Shown here one piece after another: positions 8,390-16,883 of a stretch of 64,000 nt of DNA. Source of the DNA: Nocardia ignorata NBRC 108230. GTDB lineage: Bacteria; Actinomycetota; Actinomycetes; Mycobacteriales; Mycobacteriaceae. How positions within the stretch are numbered: the first letter of the stretch is position 1; each line of letters opens with the position of its first letter. The DNA lies in the NCBI RefSeq assembly GCF_001612905.1, contig NZ_BDBI01000030.1:124001-188000 (forward strand), written 5' to 3'. The notes under the pieces are model-generated. The model worked only from the letters and a program-made list of their open reading frames with translations. It was not told the DNA's origin and searched no databases. The translations under genes were made by a program, and so were the position numbers.

Positions 8390-9421
8390 ATGGTCGACTA
8401 CGACCTGCTCGTCCCTTACGGCTGGACCGAAGCCGTAGCTTCCGAATATCTTCCGCTGCTCGGCGATCTCGTGCCCGCACGCATCGTCCGGATGGATCGC
8501 AGCGAGTGCGATGTGGTCGCACCGGGCGGCCCGTCTCGTGCCGCCTGTCCGCGTGACATCACCGGCTTGTGCACCGGTGACTGGGTCGGTCTCGATGCCG
8601 AAGGCACTGTGCGCCTGTTGCTTCCGCGCCGTTCGGCGATCATGCGATCGTCGGCGTCGGGGCGCTCGGTCGCCCAGGTGCTCGCCACCAATGTCGACAC
8701 CGTGCTGATCTGCAGTGCCGCCGACGGCGACGTCGACCTGGGGCGGATCGAGCGCATGCTCGCCCTCGCCTGGGAGAGCAATGCCCAACCCGTGGTCGTG
8801 CTCACCAAAGCCGATGCGGCGGATCATCTTCCGCTCGACGACGTTCGTGCGGTCGCACCGGGGGCGACGGTGCTCGCGGTGAGCGCCGCCGCCGAGACCG
8901 GGCTGGATGTGCTCACGGCCGTGCTGCACGGCACGGTTGCCTTGATCGGGCCGTCCGGCGCGGGCAAGTCGACCCTGGCCAATGCCCTGCTCGGCGCGGA
9001 AGTGTTCGCCACCAACGCCGTTCGCGCGGTCGACCGCAAGGGCCGCCATACAACGGTCCACCGCGAACTGCGACCGCTCCCCGGCGGCGGCACCCTCATC
9101 GACACACCGGGGCTACGTGGTATCGGCCTCTACGACGCCGCCGACGGTATCGGCAAGACCTTCAGCGACATCGAATCCCTCGCCGCTGATTGCCGTTTCG
9201 CCGACTGCGCGCACGAGACCGAACCGGGCTGCGCGGTCCAGGCGGGCATCGCCGACGGCACCATCACCGAGCGCCGCCTCACCAGCTACCGCAAGCTGGC
9301 GAAGGAGAACGAGTGGATGGCCGCGCGCACCGACAAGCGACTGGCCGCCGAACGCGAACGAGCCTGGCGCTCCATCGCCAAGCAACACCGCAAGCAGTAC
9401 CGCGAACGCGGCTACCGCTGA
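8390..9421 (+). CDS. rsgA: ribosome small-subunit-dependent GTPase A (RsgA/YjeQ-like)
   Basis: A 343-residue circularly permuted GTPase. An N-terminal OB-fold (LGDLVPARIVRMDRSECDVV) is followed by the G4 motif TKAD (about 137), then the P-loop GPSGAGKST (about 186-194), G3 DTPG and a C-terminal zinc-binding segment CRFADCAHETEPGC. Members act in late 30S maturation. This form is shorter on specificity elements than E. coli RsgA, so the exact ribosomal role is inferred. The ATG at 8390 is preferred: AAGGAC lies upstream and homology starts nearby, although the frame is open further 5'. It is convergent with the GlfT2-family gene and separated from it by a large hairpin. Confidence 0.85.
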   Translation: MVDYDLLVPYGWTEAVASEYLPLLGDLVPARIVRMDRSECDVVAPGGPSRAACPRDITGLCTGDWVGLDAEGTVRLLLPRRSAIMRSSASGRSVAQVLATNVDTVLICSAADGDVDLGRIERMLALAWESNAQPVVVLTKADAADHLPLDDVRAVAPGATVLAVSAAAETGLDVLTAVLHGTVALIGPSGAGKSTLANALLGAEVFATNAVRAVDRKGRHTTVHRELRPLPGGGTLIDTPGLRGIGLYDAADGIGKTFSDIESLAADCRFADCAHETEPGCAVQAGIADGTITERRLTSYRKLAKENEWMAARTDKRLAAERERAWRSIAKQHRKQYRERGYR

Positions 9422-9428
9422 CCTAGCC

Positions 9429-9488
9429 GATCACCACGCGCTGGTGGCGGAAGCTCTCAGGCGATGCCGCCACCAGCGCGTGGTGATC
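9429..9488. terminator. bidirectional hairpin terminator between convergent genes
   Basis: Perfect 22-bp inverted repeat (arms 9429-9450 and 9467-9488, 16-base loop) filling the gap between rsgA and the GlfT2-family gene. There is no T-run on either side, as is common in high-GC actinobacteria. Confidence 0.75.
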
Positions 9489-9492
9489 TCGG

Positions 9493-11391
9493 TCAGCTGG
9501 GGTCGATGCCGTAGAGGCGGGCCCAGTTCTCACGGCTGGTGAGTTCGGGGACCGCCGCGCGGTATTCGGCCTGGAGCCTGGGGAGTTCGCGGCGGAGTTT
9601 GCGCAGCGTGCGGTAGGTGCGGATGAGCAGAGCGCGGGCGCGGGCCTTGTCGCGGCGGCGCACGCGCACACCCGACTGGGAGGCGTCGGTGACGACCACG
9701 TGGTCGAACAGGCCCACATGCCACCAGTGCGCGTCCTCGCGGGTGACACCGATCAGGCCGTGCTGGGTGCGCCCGGTCCACTGCATGATCGCGCGCTTGA
9801 TGAGCACGAGGGTGATGCGGCTCGGCTCACCGCTCGCCCGGCGCACCTGGATCTCGGCGGAGTTCACCGGCGGGGTCGCGGCGGGGTGCTTGATGGTCTC
9901 GGGGTAGTCGTTGCGGGAGGTGCGGGCCGCGGCCAGCGCCTCGATTCCGCCGTCGCGCAACACCTTCGGACCCTTCATGAAGTCCTCGATGCCCTGCAGG
10001 GTGGTGTGCACCAGGCCGTACTGCATGCCGACGAGGTGTTCGGCGATGTAGCGGAAGAAGTCCTTGGTGATGGCCTTGCCGTCGAGATCGGTGTGCAGGG
10101 CGCCGACGATGAGCGAGTTGCGCGTGGAGAAGTAGCGCGCCCAGTCGTCGTAGTCCTTCCAGTAGAAGTCGGCGTGCCAGACGGCGGCATTGGGCAGGGT
10201 GACGGTGACGAAGCCGTGCTCGCGGGCCCGGATACCGTATTCGACGTCGTCCCACTGGAAGAAGATCGGGACCGGAAGGCCGATCTTCTTCACGACCTCG
10301 GCCGGGATCAGGCAGGTCCACCAGGCGTTGTAGCCGGCGTCGACGCGGCGCTCCTGGTTCTTCTTGAGCATGGAGGTGTTGCGCAGCGCCTTGGGCACCT
10401 TCTGCCCGTGCTTGAGCTCGCCCAGGCGCACGTCCTCCGCGCCCACGTTGAGGTAGTCGGGGTTGAGCAGGAACAGCATCTGCGCGCCCACCAAGGTCGG
10501 CTCGACCGTCAGGTTCGCGAAGGCCTGCAGGCGAAGGACGGTCTCGGGCTCGCAGAGGATGTCGTCGTCCATCAGGATGACGTCGGCGTGCTCGTTGGCC
10601 GCCGACACCTCGTACAGCCCACGGGTGAAGCCGCCGGCGCCACCGAGATTGGGCTGACGGATGTAGCGCAGCTTGTCGCCGAAATCGGGGCGGACCTGCT
10701 GGAACAGCGGCCGGTTCTCGACCGGGTCGGTGCCCTGGTCCACGACGTAGACCGCGTCGATGGCGGCCAGCACCGTGGGATCCGAGGCCAGCGCGGCGAC
10801 GGTGTGGGCGCAGTCCTCGGCCCGGTTGAAGGTGCAGATCGCGATGGCGACCGGGCGAACCGTCTCGGGGGCCTTGGCGGTCCAGGTGAGTTCGGTGATG
10901 TCGAGTTCGCCGCCGAGCGCGTCGAACTCGAGCCACAGCGCGCCACCGTCGACGTACTGGTCGAGCGGCGCGGACAGGCTCACGAACCCGCTGCTGGTCG
11001 CCACCAGCGAGGCGACGATGCGGCGGTGGCCCGCGATATCGGAGGCGACCAGGCGCACATTCGCCTTGTTCCCCACCTGCAGATTCGCGGTGGCGGTCAC
11101 CTCGGTGACAGTGGTCCAGCGCTGCCAGTAGCTGGCGGCGAAGCGGCCGAAGTAGGTGTTGGTGTGCGCGGTCGCGCCCTTGGGCAGGTGCAGCGACAGG
11201 CGCTCGCGGATGGCGGCACCGCCCTTGACGACGGCGTAGAGCTCGTCGCTCACCCGGGCCGACGGGCCGGTGAAGATGCCCCTGGCCAGGACCAAGCGTT
11301 CGGGTGCCGAGTGTTCACCACGCAGTGACGCGGGTGCGGCCTCGTGCCGTTCGTTCGATTCGGTCACGACTCGAGTAGCCGACTGCTCCAT
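9493..11391 (-). CDS. GlfT2-family galactofuranosyltransferase
   Basis: A 632-residue protein if started at the ATG at 11391 (GAGGA just upstream); a GTG at 11484 would add 31 residues. It has the GlfT2 architecture: an N-terminal beta-sandwich containing ASYWQRWTTV, a GT-A domain with CTFNRAEDC, NLGGAGGF, the DDD motif in ILMDDDI and WDDVEYGIRAREHG, and a helical C-terminal domain. GlfT2 polymerises galactan with alternating beta-1,5/1,6 Galf from UDP-Galf on the inner membrane face. The canonical glfT2 is normally found beyond aftB next to glf, outside this window, so this may be a second paralogue. Neighbours (GtrA, GT2, DUF2142) suggest another surface glycan. Confidence 0.8.
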   Translation of the reverse strand: MEQSATRVVTESNERHEAAPASLRGEHSAPERLVLARGIFTGPSARVSDELYAVVKGGAAIRERLSLHLPKGATAHTNTYFGRFAASYWQRWTTVTEVTATANLQVGNKANVRLVASDIAGHRRIVASLVATSSGFVSLSAPLDQYVDGGALWLEFDALGGELDITELTWTAKAPETVRPVAIAICTFNRAEDCAHTVAALASDPTVLAAIDAVYVVDQGTDPVENRPLFQQVRPDFGDKLRYIRQPNLGGAGGFTRGLYEVSAANEHADVILMDDDILCEPETVLRLQAFANLTVEPTLVGAQMLFLLNPDYLNVGAEDVRLGELKHGQKVPKALRNTSMLKKNQERRVDAGYNAWWTCLIPAEVVKKIGLPVPIFFQWDDVEYGIRAREHGFVTVTLPNAAVWHADFYWKDYDDWARYFSTRNSLIVGALHTDLDGKAITKDFFRYIAEHLVGMQYGLVHTTLQGIEDFMKGPKVLRDGGIEALAAARTSRNDYPETIKHPAATPPVNSAEIQVRRASGEPSRITLVLIKRAIMQWTGRTQHGLIGVTREDAHWWHVGLFDHVVVTDASQSGVRVRRRDKARARALLIRTYRTLRKLRRELPRLQAEYRAAVPELTSRENWARLYGIDPS

Positions 11392-11501
11392 GAAGTCCTC
11401 GAAATTCTCGGTATCGACTGCGCCGACGCAAGCAGTCACGTAAGGAAAGGGCGGCGCGGCGGGCGGGGTGAGGATATCAATCACCGCCGGGCCGGGCGCC
11501 G

Positions 11502-12023
11502 TCAGTGAGGGGTAACCGCACCCCGCGCGTGTTGCTCACCGGTTGCCTCGGCGCCGGTGAACACGAATTTGTCGTAGGCCCAATAACGGAATATGACAGC
11601 AAGCGTCTGGCCGATGACGGTCGCGGAAATGTTGTCCGACAGCGGCGACGACAGGTCGAGCACATAGCGGGAAAAGCCGAGGCAGCCCAGTTGCAGGCCG
11701 ATCGCCACGACATTCACCAACGCGTACAACAGGTATTCGCGACCCGCGCTGCCGGACTTCTTGTGCGCGAAGGTCCACCACTTGTTGCCGAAGTAGGTGA
11801 CCACCGTCGCCACCACGATCGCGACGACTTTCGCGGTGAGCGGGGAGTGATAGAGCACACCTTCCGACAGCGACAATCCGCCGCCCCAGAACACCAGCAG
11901 GTTGTACGTACCGGCGTCGACGAGGAAACCGACCGCGCCGACGACGAGGAACGCCGCTCCCTGCCGCAACGCCGTCGTCACCTTCGTCAGCAGCGAAACC
12001 GGCGGAACATCTTGATGCGACAC
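11502..12023 (-). CDS. GtrA-family membrane protein
   Basis: About 173 residues from the GTG at 12023 (the start is uncertain; another GTG at 12072-12074 adds 17 residues). Four hydrophobic helices follow the GtrA pattern: FLVVGAVGFLVDAGTYNLLV, AKVVAIVVATVVTYFGNKWWTF, an ALVNVVAIGLQL helix and IGQTLAVIFRYWAYDKFVF. Such proteins are proposed to flip or present polyprenyl-phosphate-linked sugars. It sits upstream of the GlfT2-family gene on the same strand (about 110 bases) and is divergent from a GT2 that fits the GtrB role. A second, distinct GtrA gene lies near dprE1. Confidence 0.85.
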   Translation of the reverse strand: MSHQDVPPVSLLTKVTTALRQGAAFLVVGAVGFLVDAGTYNLLVFWGGGLSLSEGVLYHSPLTAKVVAIVVATVVTYFGNKWWTFAHKKSGSAGREYLLYALVNVVAIGLQLGCLGFSRYVLDLSSPLSDNISATVIGQTLAVIFRYWAYDKFVFTGAEATGEQHARGAVTPH

Positions 12024-12254
12024 GGACCCGACGGTAACCGGCCACCACCCCCGACCTCGAGGAGGGGCGGCCACGAAGTGGCCGGTTCGCGGCCGTCCCG
12101 CCGATCAGGTGCCGTTGCGTAGGCGACGAAGGAGCAAGCAACGGTGCCTGATCGGCGGGACCGGTGGGGCCGCGAACTCGCGGCGTCCGCGCCGCCATGT
12201 ATCCGGTACCCTCCCGGTGACCCTTTAACTGCCTACATCTGAGGATTGACCCGG

Positions 12255-13220
12255 GTGGACTCCACCGAGCTTCGCATTGCCGCCGTGGTCCCCTGCCACA
12301 ACGAAGAGGCCGCGGTCGCCAAGGTCGTCGCCGACCTGAAGGCCGCCGTGCCGGGGATCGTCGTCTACGTCTACGACAACCTGAGCACCGACCGCACCGC
12401 CGAATGCGCCCGTGAGGCCGGGGCGATCGTGCGCTACGAGAACACCAAGGGCAAGGGCAATGTGGTTCGCCGCGCCTTCGCCGACATCGAGGCCGACGTC
12501 TACCTGATGATCGACGGCGACGACACCTACGAGGCGTCGGCCGCGCCGCTGATGATCAAAACCCTGCTCGAGGGCCCCTACGATCACGTGCTCGGTGTGC
12601 GCAAGCAGGACGAGGACACCAACGCCTACCGGTCCGGGCACGAGACCGGCAACAAGGTGCTCAACGGCGTGGTCGGCAAGGTGTTCGGCGACAATGTCGA
12701 AGACATGCTGAGCGGTTTCCGGGTGTTCTCGCGCCGCTTCGTCAAGAGCTTCCCGGCCGTCTCCCGCGAGTTCGAGATCGAGACCGAACTGACCGTGCAC
12801 TCGCTGCACCTGCGGGTTCCGCAGACCGCGGTCCAGGTCGGTTTCCGTGACCGCCCCGCGGGCAGCGAATCGAAGCTGCGCACCTACCGCGACGGCACCA
12901 AGATCCTCGCGCTGATCCTCGGCCTGGCCAGGCACGAACGGCCGGTCGCCTTCTACGGCCTGTTCGGCACGCTGGCCCTGCTGTTCTCGGTGATCCTCAC
13001 CGTGCCGATCGTGATCGAGTTCTACAACACCCATGAGGTGGCGCGGTTCCCGACGCTGTTCTTCGCGTTCACCCTGATGCTGCTCGGTTGCCTGGCCTGG
13101 ACCGCGGGGCTGATTCTGGACGGCATCCGGCGGTCGCGGCACGAAGCGGCGCGGCTGGTGTATCTGCGGTATTCGGCCGTCGGCGAGAGCACGGACATCG
13201 CGGCCGGAGACCGTCGGTGA
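12255..13220 (+). CDS. polyprenyl-phosphate glycosyltransferase (GtrB/DPM1-like, GT2)
   Basis: A 321-residue GT2 enzyme. AAVVPCHNEEAAVAKVV, a nucleotide-binding YDNLSTDRT and the metal motif MIDGDDTYE are typical of dolichol-phosphate-mannose synthase and GtrB. LSGFRVFSRRFVKSFP and FEIETELTVHSL are subfamily landmarks. Two C-terminal membrane helices (about 235-295) resemble GtrB rather than soluble DPM1. It should load a sugar from an NDP donor onto decaprenyl phosphate on the cytosolic side. GTG 12255 is preferred because GAGGA sits 9 bases upstream; a TTG at 12246 is possible. It overlaps the next gene by 4 bases. Confidence 0.85.
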   Translation: MDSTELRIAAVVPCHNEEAAVAKVVADLKAAVPGIVVYVYDNLSTDRTAECAREAGAIVRYENTKGKGNVVRRAFADIEADVYLMIDGDDTYEASAAPLMIKTLLEGPYDHVLGVRKQDEDTNAYRSGHETGNKVLNGVVGKVFGDNVEDMLSGFRVFSRRFVKSFPAVSREFEIETELTVHSLHLRVPQTAVQVGFRDRPAGSESKLRTYRDGTKILALILGLARHERPVAFYGLFGTLALLFSVILTVPIVIEFYNTHEVARFPTLFFAFTLMLLGCLAWTAGLILDGIRRSRHEAARLVYLRYSAVGESTDIAAGDRR

Positions 13221-14734
13221 CCAGCACCGTCGAACCGGAAACCGTCGCCGCCGAACAGGTACCCGCGACCGAACGCAAAGACCGCCTGCCCGCCCCCGTC
13301 CGCTCGCTGACCGGCCGGTTCGGTGCCGCGACGGTGGCGTTCGCCGTGCTCGCGACGGTGTTCGGCGCGCTGTTCGCCGTGCTCACCCCCGCGTTCTGGG
13401 GCCACGACGAGATCACCCAGTTCGGCCGCGCCTACCAGGTGGCGCACGGCGGGGTGTTCCCGCAGCGCATCCACGACGATCGCGGTGTCGCCTACGGCGG
13501 GCAGATCCCGGTGAGCATCGACGAGCTCATGGGCTACGCCTTCCGCGACTACAACGACAACCCCGAGGAACCCGGCGCGATGGTCGCCGACCCCGGCGCC
13601 TACGACCGGCTCGCCGGTGCCGACATCTCCTCGGCGACCCGGCCGATGTGGTTCACCAACACCGCCGCCTACTCCCCCGTGCCGTATGTGCCTGCCGCCG
13701 TCGGTATCCGGGCAGGCGAGGCGCTCGGCCTGAACATCGGCGGGATGTACCTGCTCACCCGCCTGGCCGGGTTGGCGGCCTACCTCGCGGTGGTCGGGTT
13801 CGGGCTCTACGCCCTGCGGCAGCGGCGCAGCCAGTGGCTGGTGTTCACCGTGGCCGTGCTGCCGATCGCGCTGTTCCAGGCGGGCACCGTCACCGCCGAC
13901 ACGCTCACCAACGCGCTGGCCATTCTCGTGTCGGCGCTGCTGGTGAAGGCGCTGTTCATCGGTGACCGGCTGAGCAAGCCCGAGACCGCCGCCCTGCTGG
14001 CCGCCACGATCGCGCTGCCGCTGAGCAAACCCGCCTACGTGCTGCTGGCCATGCTGATCGTGGTCGTGCCCGCCGAACGCCTCGGTTTCGCCGGCAAGCT
14101 GAAAGTGCTGCCGTGGGTGTTCGCGATCACCGGCGGCACGCTGTTCCTGGTCTGGACCAAAATCGCCGCACCGACCGGCGACGGCATGAGCCTGATGCGC
14201 CCGCCGCACCAGTGGGGTCAGGTGCGTCCCGGTGACCAGCTGCGCGGGATCCTCGGCGACCCGCTGCAGTTCGTGCACACCTTCGGCGAGAGCATCGCCC
14301 TGCGCGATCACCGCTGGTTCAACCAGTTCTTCGGTGAACTCGGCTTCGCCTACGTCGACGCGCCCGCGCTGACGATGCTGGCCTGCCTGATCGCGTTCGC
14401 GGTGAGCTTCGGCATCGCCGACCTGCTGACCAGCACGCTGCGCCGCACCCTGATCGTCGCGGCGACGGTGCTCGCCAGCGTGGCGATGGTCTACGTGACG
14501 CTGTACATGTCGTTCACACCGGTGGACTACTACATCATCGACGGCGTACAGGGCAGGTACTTCGTGCCGCTGGCCATCCTCGGTATCGCGGTGGTGATCC
14601 GCTTGGTTCCGCTGCGGCTGCGCGATGCCGACGGTGTCGTCCCGACCCGCGGACCCGGACTCACCGTGGCCTGCGCGTCGCTGATCGCGCTGATCGCCGC
14701 TGCCGCGACGTATTACACCGTCGTCTGGGGCTGA
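13217..14734 (+). CDS. DUF2142-type polytopic membrane protein, GT-C-like
   Basis: A 505-residue integral membrane protein starting at a GTG that overlaps the GT2 stop (GTGA). After a 35-residue cytosolic tail come about ten helices. The first extracytoplasmic loop (about 60-160) carries PAFWGHDEITQFGRAYQV, a candidate Asp/Glu catalytic motif, and SPVPYVPAAVGI. A late QGRYFVPLAI motif is typical of DUF2142. These features match membrane transferases that use polyprenyl-phosphate sugars outside the membrane, the GtrC role. Translational coupling to the GtrB-like gene supports a joint pathway; acceptor and sugar are unknown. Confidence 0.8.
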   Translation: MTSTVEPETVAAEQVPATERKDRLPAPVRSLTGRFGAATVAFAVLATVFGALFAVLTPAFWGHDEITQFGRAYQVAHGGVFPQRIHDDRGVAYGGQIPVSIDELMGYAFRDYNDNPEEPGAMVADPGAYDRLAGADISSATRPMWFTNTAAYSPVPYVPAAVGIRAGEALGLNIGGMYLLTRLAGLAAYLAVVGFGLYALRQRRSQWLVFTVAVLPIALFQAGTVTADTLTNALAILVSALLVKALFIGDRLSKPETAALLAATIALPLSKPAYVLLAMLIVVVPAERLGFAGKLKVLPWVFAITGGTLFLVWTKIAAPTGDGMSLMRPPHQWGQVRPGDQLRGILGDPLQFVHTFGESIALRDHRWFNQFFGELGFAYVDAPALTMLACLIAFAVSFGIADLLTSTLRRTLIVAATVLASVAMVYVTLYMSFTPVDYYIIDGVQGRYFVPLAILGIAVVIRLVPLRLRDADGVVPTRGPGLTVACASLIALIAAAATYYTVVWG

Positions 14735-14754
14735 CCCCCGCAGACGACGGTGTA
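14714..14754. terminator. hairpin overlapping the end of the DUF2142 gene
   Basis: Inverted repeat with arms 14714-14727 and 14741-14754 (14 perfect pairs plus an inner GGG/CCC). The left arm encodes the last residues before the stop. It lies between convergent transcription units (DUF2142 gene and rmlB). Confidence 0.65.
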
Positions 14755-14759
14755 GTCCG

Positions 14760-15761
14760 TCAGAGTTTCTGTTCGCCCGCGGCGGCGTAGGCGCGTTCGG
14801 TGTCGGCCTTCTTCGGCCGCCACCAGTCCTCGTTCTCGCGGTACCAGGTGATGGTGTCGGCAAGCCCGGACCGGAAGTCGCTGTAGCGCGGTGACCAGCC
14901 GAGCTCCGTGCGCAGCAGGCTCGCATCGATGGCGTAGCGCTGATCGTGGCCGGGCCGGTCGGTGACGTGATCGAAATCGGCGGGATCGCGATCGAACGCT
15001 TCCAGAATCAACTGCACAACGGTGAGATTGTCGAGTTCACCATCGGCACCGATGAGATAGGTCTGCCCGATTCGGCCGCGCTCGAGAATGTCCCACACCG
15101 CGCGATTGTGGTCGTCGACGTGAATCCAGTCCCGCACCTGATGACCGGCACCGTACAAACGCGGGCGCACGCCGTCGATCAAATTGGTGATCTGGCGTGG
15201 GATGAATTTCTCCACGTGCTGATACGGGCCGTAATTGTTGGAACAGTTCGACAGCGTGGCGCGCACTCCGAAGGAACGGGTCCAGGCGCGCACGAGCAGA
15301 TCGCTGCCCGCTTTCGTCGCCGAATACGGGCTCGACGGGTTGTAGGCCGTTGTTTCGGTGAAGGCGGGGTCGTCGGGGGTGAGGTCGCCGTAGACCTCGT
15401 CGGTGGAAACGTGGTGGTAGCGCACGTCGTGGCGGCGCACGGCCTGCAGCAGGGAGTAGGTGCCGACGATATTGGTCTGCACGAACGGCCACGGTTCGGC
15501 GAGCGAGTTGTCGTTGTGGGATTCGGCGGCGAAATGCACAACCGCGTCGACACCGCTGACGAGATTGTCGACGAGGTCGAGATCGGCGATGTCGCCGTGG
15601 ACGAATTCGATGCGGTCGGCCACCGGATCGAGCGACGCGCGGTTTCCGGCGTAGGTAAGCGCGTCGAGGACGGTCACCGCTACGTCGGGGCGCGTGGCCA
15701 CCGTCTGCTGGACGAAATTCGCACCGATGAATCCGGCCCCGCCGGTAACGAGCACTCGCAC
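14760..15761 (-). CDS. rmlB: dTDP-glucose 4,6-dehydratase RmlB
   Basis: A 333-residue extended short-chain dehydrogenase. The NAD-binding VTGGAGFIGANF is at 5-16. The catalytic STDEVYGD holds T120-D121-E122, the Asp-Glu pair specific to 4,6-dehydratases, and Y146-xxx-K150 (PYSATK) is the SDR dyad. It converts dTDP-glucose to dTDP-4-keto-6-deoxyglucose, the second step to dTDP-rhamnose, which supplies the galactan linkage unit. The start is GTG at 15761. It is separated from rmlA/rmlC by 2.4 kb and faces the other way, so the rml genes are not one operon here. rmlD is not in the window. Confidence 0.92.
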   Translation of the reverse strand: MRVLVTGGAGFIGANFVQQTVATRPDVAVTVLDALTYAGNRASLDPVADRIEFVHGDIADLDLVDNLVSGVDAVVHFAAESHNDNSLAEPWPFVQTNIVGTYSLLQAVRRHDVRYHHVSTDEVYGDLTPDDPAFTETTAYNPSSPYSATKAGSDLLVRAWTRSFGVRATLSNCSNNYGPYQHVEKFIPRQITNLIDGVRPRLYGAGHQVRDWIHVDDHNRAVWDILERGRIGQTYLIGADGELDNLTVVQLILEAFDRDPADFDHVTDRPGHDQRYAIDASLLRTELGWSPRYSDFRSGLADTITWYRENEDWWRPKKADTERAYAAAGEQKL

Positions 15762-16067
15762 GCCGACAACGATACGTGCTCGCGATCGGGGACAGAAAGC
15801 GAACCGGCGCTCGCCCAGGTAGAAACAGTCACGGTATTTACACCGTGATGTCCGTCACACCGGGCGCGTTCAGGTTACGACCCGGGGTCTGCTTTCCTGA
15901 GAAAAACCCTAGTCGGCACTCAGGTTTCTAGGTGCGCACCGGCCCTGGGGTATCAACGGTGAACAGAATTTGAATAGAAGTACACAGGTGGTTCACCGCT
16001 CGTTAGCTGCGGGGGCTTTTGATCATCGGGTCCCCTCCGAACGCTCCAACATCGAGGTTCAACAAAA
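15762..16067. other. divergent intergenic region, rmlB / secreted protein
   Basis: A 306-base gap between divergent starts. It is less GC-rich than its surroundings near 15830-16020 and must hold the promoters of both genes. It contains AAAACCCTAGT (15903-15913), also found upstream of the small ORF at 37127, and a TAGGTGC/TCTAGG-containing stretch at 15925-15935. No tRNA, ORF or strong hairpin is seen. Confidence 0.5.
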
Positions 16068-16769
16068 ATGCTGATGAGGAAATTCGCCGCCACTTCGGCG
16101 CTGCTGATCGCTGCCATGGGCGTCGCCGCCGGCACCGCGCACGCCGAAGAGGCCCCGGCCGCCGCTGCCCCGATCAACTACACCGCCGAAATCGTCGAGG
16201 ACTCGAAGGCCGTCGTCACCACCGACGCCGGCTCGATGGTCGTCGAGGACAATGTCCTGAAGATCAAGGCGGCCGACGGCACCGTCGTCGCGGGCACCCT
16301 GCTGGCGTTCCGCATCGAAGAGCACGAGCTCCCGATCGTGGCCGAGATCTCCGGCAACACCGCCACCCTGACCCCGGTGATGGACCCGGCCAAGGCCGTC
16401 TACAAGCCGGTCGCCCTGCCTTACGAGGCGCAGGCGCCCTGGAAGTCCGAGTACGACCGTGAGGTCGCGGCGTTCAACCGTCTGAAGGACACCATCTCCG
16501 TCGGCGCCACCATGGGTGCCCTCGTCGGTGGCCTCGGTGGCGCGGCTGTCGGCTGCATCGCCGGTGCCGGTGCCGGTCTGGTCCTGACCGGTGCCCTCCT
16601 GGCCCTGTTCGGCGCGGGCCCGCTGGCCGGCTGCATCGCCGGTGCCGCCGCTGTCGGTTTCCTCGGTGTGCTCGCCGGTCAGCTGTTCATCACCGCTCCG
16701 GTTGCCATCGGTGCGGCGATCCAGTACTTCGCCACCGTCACCTCGCCGTTCACCCCGCCGGCCAAGTAA
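16068..16769 (+). CDS. secreted/membrane-associated protein with glycine-zipper C terminus
   Basis: A 233-residue protein (or 231 from the ATG at 16074) with a signal peptide ending near TAHA-EE (about residue 26). The middle (30-145) is a soluble, probably beta-rich domain (YTAEIVEDSKAVVTTDAG). The C-terminal third has repeated Gly/Ala small-residue helices (GALVGGLGGAAVGCIAGAGA, then GCIAGAAAVGFLGVLAG), a glycine-zipper pattern seen in pore-forming or membrane-inserting proteins, with two cysteines. I recognise it only as the kind of conserved secreted protein common in Nocardia. Codon use is strongly biased (GGT/GTC), hinting at high expression. It stands alone between promoter and terminator. 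Confidence 0.75.
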   Translation: MLMRKFAATSALLIAAMGVAAGTAHAEEAPAAAAPINYTAEIVEDSKAVVTTDAGSMVVEDNVLKIKAADGTVVAGTLLAFRIEEHELPIVAEISGNTATLTPVMDPAKAVYKPVALPYEAQAPWKSEYDREVAAFNRLKDTISVGATMGALVGGLGGAAVGCIAGAGAGLVLTGALLALFGAGPLAGCIAGAAAVGFLGVLAGQLFITAPVAIGAAIQYFATVTSPFTPPAK

Positions 16770-16828
16770 TTCCGGTTCGGAACGTGCGATAACCGGACTC
16801 ACGTAAGCACATTCGCGAGCAGGTACGC

Positions 16829-16872
16829 CAGGTGCCCCGCTGCGACTCGAAAGAGTCGCGGCGGGGCACCTG
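16829..16872. terminator. bidirectional hairpin with GAAA tetraloop
   Basis: About 20 paired bases (CAGGTGCCCCGC, a T-G wobble, then GCGACTC) closed by a GAAA loop at 16849-16852. It lies between the convergent secreted-protein gene and the hydrolase gene. Confidence 0.8.
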
Positions 16873-16883
16873 TCGTTTCGAGG

